From contig JALTBU010000151.1 in NCBI GenBank assembly GCA_027008345.1, positions 1 to 5,608 of the forward strand: 5,608 bases of DNA, written 5' to 3'. This DNA is from Nautiliaceae bacterium. GTDB taxonomy: Bacteria; Campylobacterota; Campylobacteria; Campylobacterales; Nautiliaceae. A program made the translations under genes and the position numbers. Numbering within the stretch: the stretch's first letter is position 1; every line of letters starts with the position of its first letter. This document shows, in pieces, positions 5,454 through 5,608 of the stretch. Below the pieces are notes generated by a model. The model worked only from the letters and a program-made list of their open reading frames with translations, did not search any database and was not told the DNA's origin.

Positions 5454-5608
5454 TTACATATACATTCCGCCGTTTACTTTTAGTGTTTCCCCTGTTATAT
5501 AACTTGCCTCATCACTTAAAAGAAAAGCAACCGCATTAGCAACTTCTTTTGGATTTGCAAGTCTTTTCAAAGGAATTTTGCTTAATATCTCTTCTTTTAC
5601 TTTTTCAG
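5454..5608 (-). CDS. fabG: 3-oxoacyl-ACP reductase, C-terminal 50 residues (5' end outside the window)
   Basis: Only the last 50 codons plus stop are present; the gene continues past the right edge. The visible residues include IPLKRLANPKEVANAVAFLL, then SDEASYITGE and the terminus LKVNGGMYM, the hallmark C-terminus of FabG in the short-chain dehydrogenase/reductase family. This segment shapes the subunit interface and substrate side of the tetramer; the Ser-Tyr-Lys catalytic residues and the NADPH-binding Gly motif lie outside. FabG reduces 3-oxoacyl-ACP to 3-hydroxyacyl-ACP with NADPH, directly after the FabF condensation. Position immediately before acpP supports fabG over other SDR enzymes. 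The stop TAA is at 5454-5456, and no terminator hairpin is seen before acpP, so read-through is likely. Confidence 0.93.
   Translation of the reverse strand, partial: EKVKEEILSKIPLKRLANPKEVANAVAFLLSDEASYITGETLKVNGGMYM

Noticed and set aside
5428..5456. Plus-strand TTGACA at 5428-5433
   Set aside because: No TATAAT-like box at proper spacing and no plus-strand gene follows; it lies between fabG and acpP, both on the minus strand.

Overview
The window looks like chromosomal DNA from an AT-rich bacterium of the Campylobacterota (former Epsilonproteobacteria). The block fabG-acpP-fabF-accA is an arrangement I know from that phylum (Campylobacter jejuni and Helicobacter pylori keep the same neighbours). 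Strong AT bias, extended -10 promoters and a TTG start fit. A histone-fold DUF1931 protein like Aquifex aeolicus AQ_328 hints at a thermophilic or deep-sea-vent lineage such as Nautiliales; that placement is inference.

Right half (2333-5608, minus strand): the end of fabG (3-oxoacyl-ACP reductase), then acpP (acyl carrier protein), fabF (3-oxoacyl-ACP synthase II), accA (acetyl-CoA carboxylase carboxyltransferase alpha subunit) and a small YfaZ-like outer-membrane beta-barrel. Together these make malonyl-CoA precursor, carry the growing acyl chain, and condense and reduce it. fabF, accA and the barrel gene are 10-12 nt apart, and both downstream ribosome-binding sites overlap the preceding stop codon, so coupled translation is likely. 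A 77-nt gap between acpP and fabF holds two back-to-back stem-loops. A promoter candidate lies in front of acpP and a weaker one in front of fabF.

Middle (1565-2332): a monocistronic-looking gene for a two-fold histone-like protein. Its promoter matches the sigma-70 consensus at both hexamers (TTGACA, 18 nt, TATAAT), the best promoter in the window, and its ribosome-binding site is strong. The 224-nt gap after it holds AT-only inverted repeats, a possible weak terminator, and the extended -10 promoter of the next gene.

Left part (1-1564): a 12-helix APC-superfamily permease on the minus strand converges, with only 6 nt between stop codons, on a small plus-strand gene. That gene encodes a 60-residue Gly/Arg/aromatic protein built on an almost strict Gly-X dipeptide repeat. 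Its frame stays open to the window edge, so it may be the tail of a longer protein.

I see no tRNA, rRNA, CRISPR array, insertion sequence or attachment site. The least explained items are the Gly-X protein and the histone-fold gene; the fatty-acid genes look ordinary.
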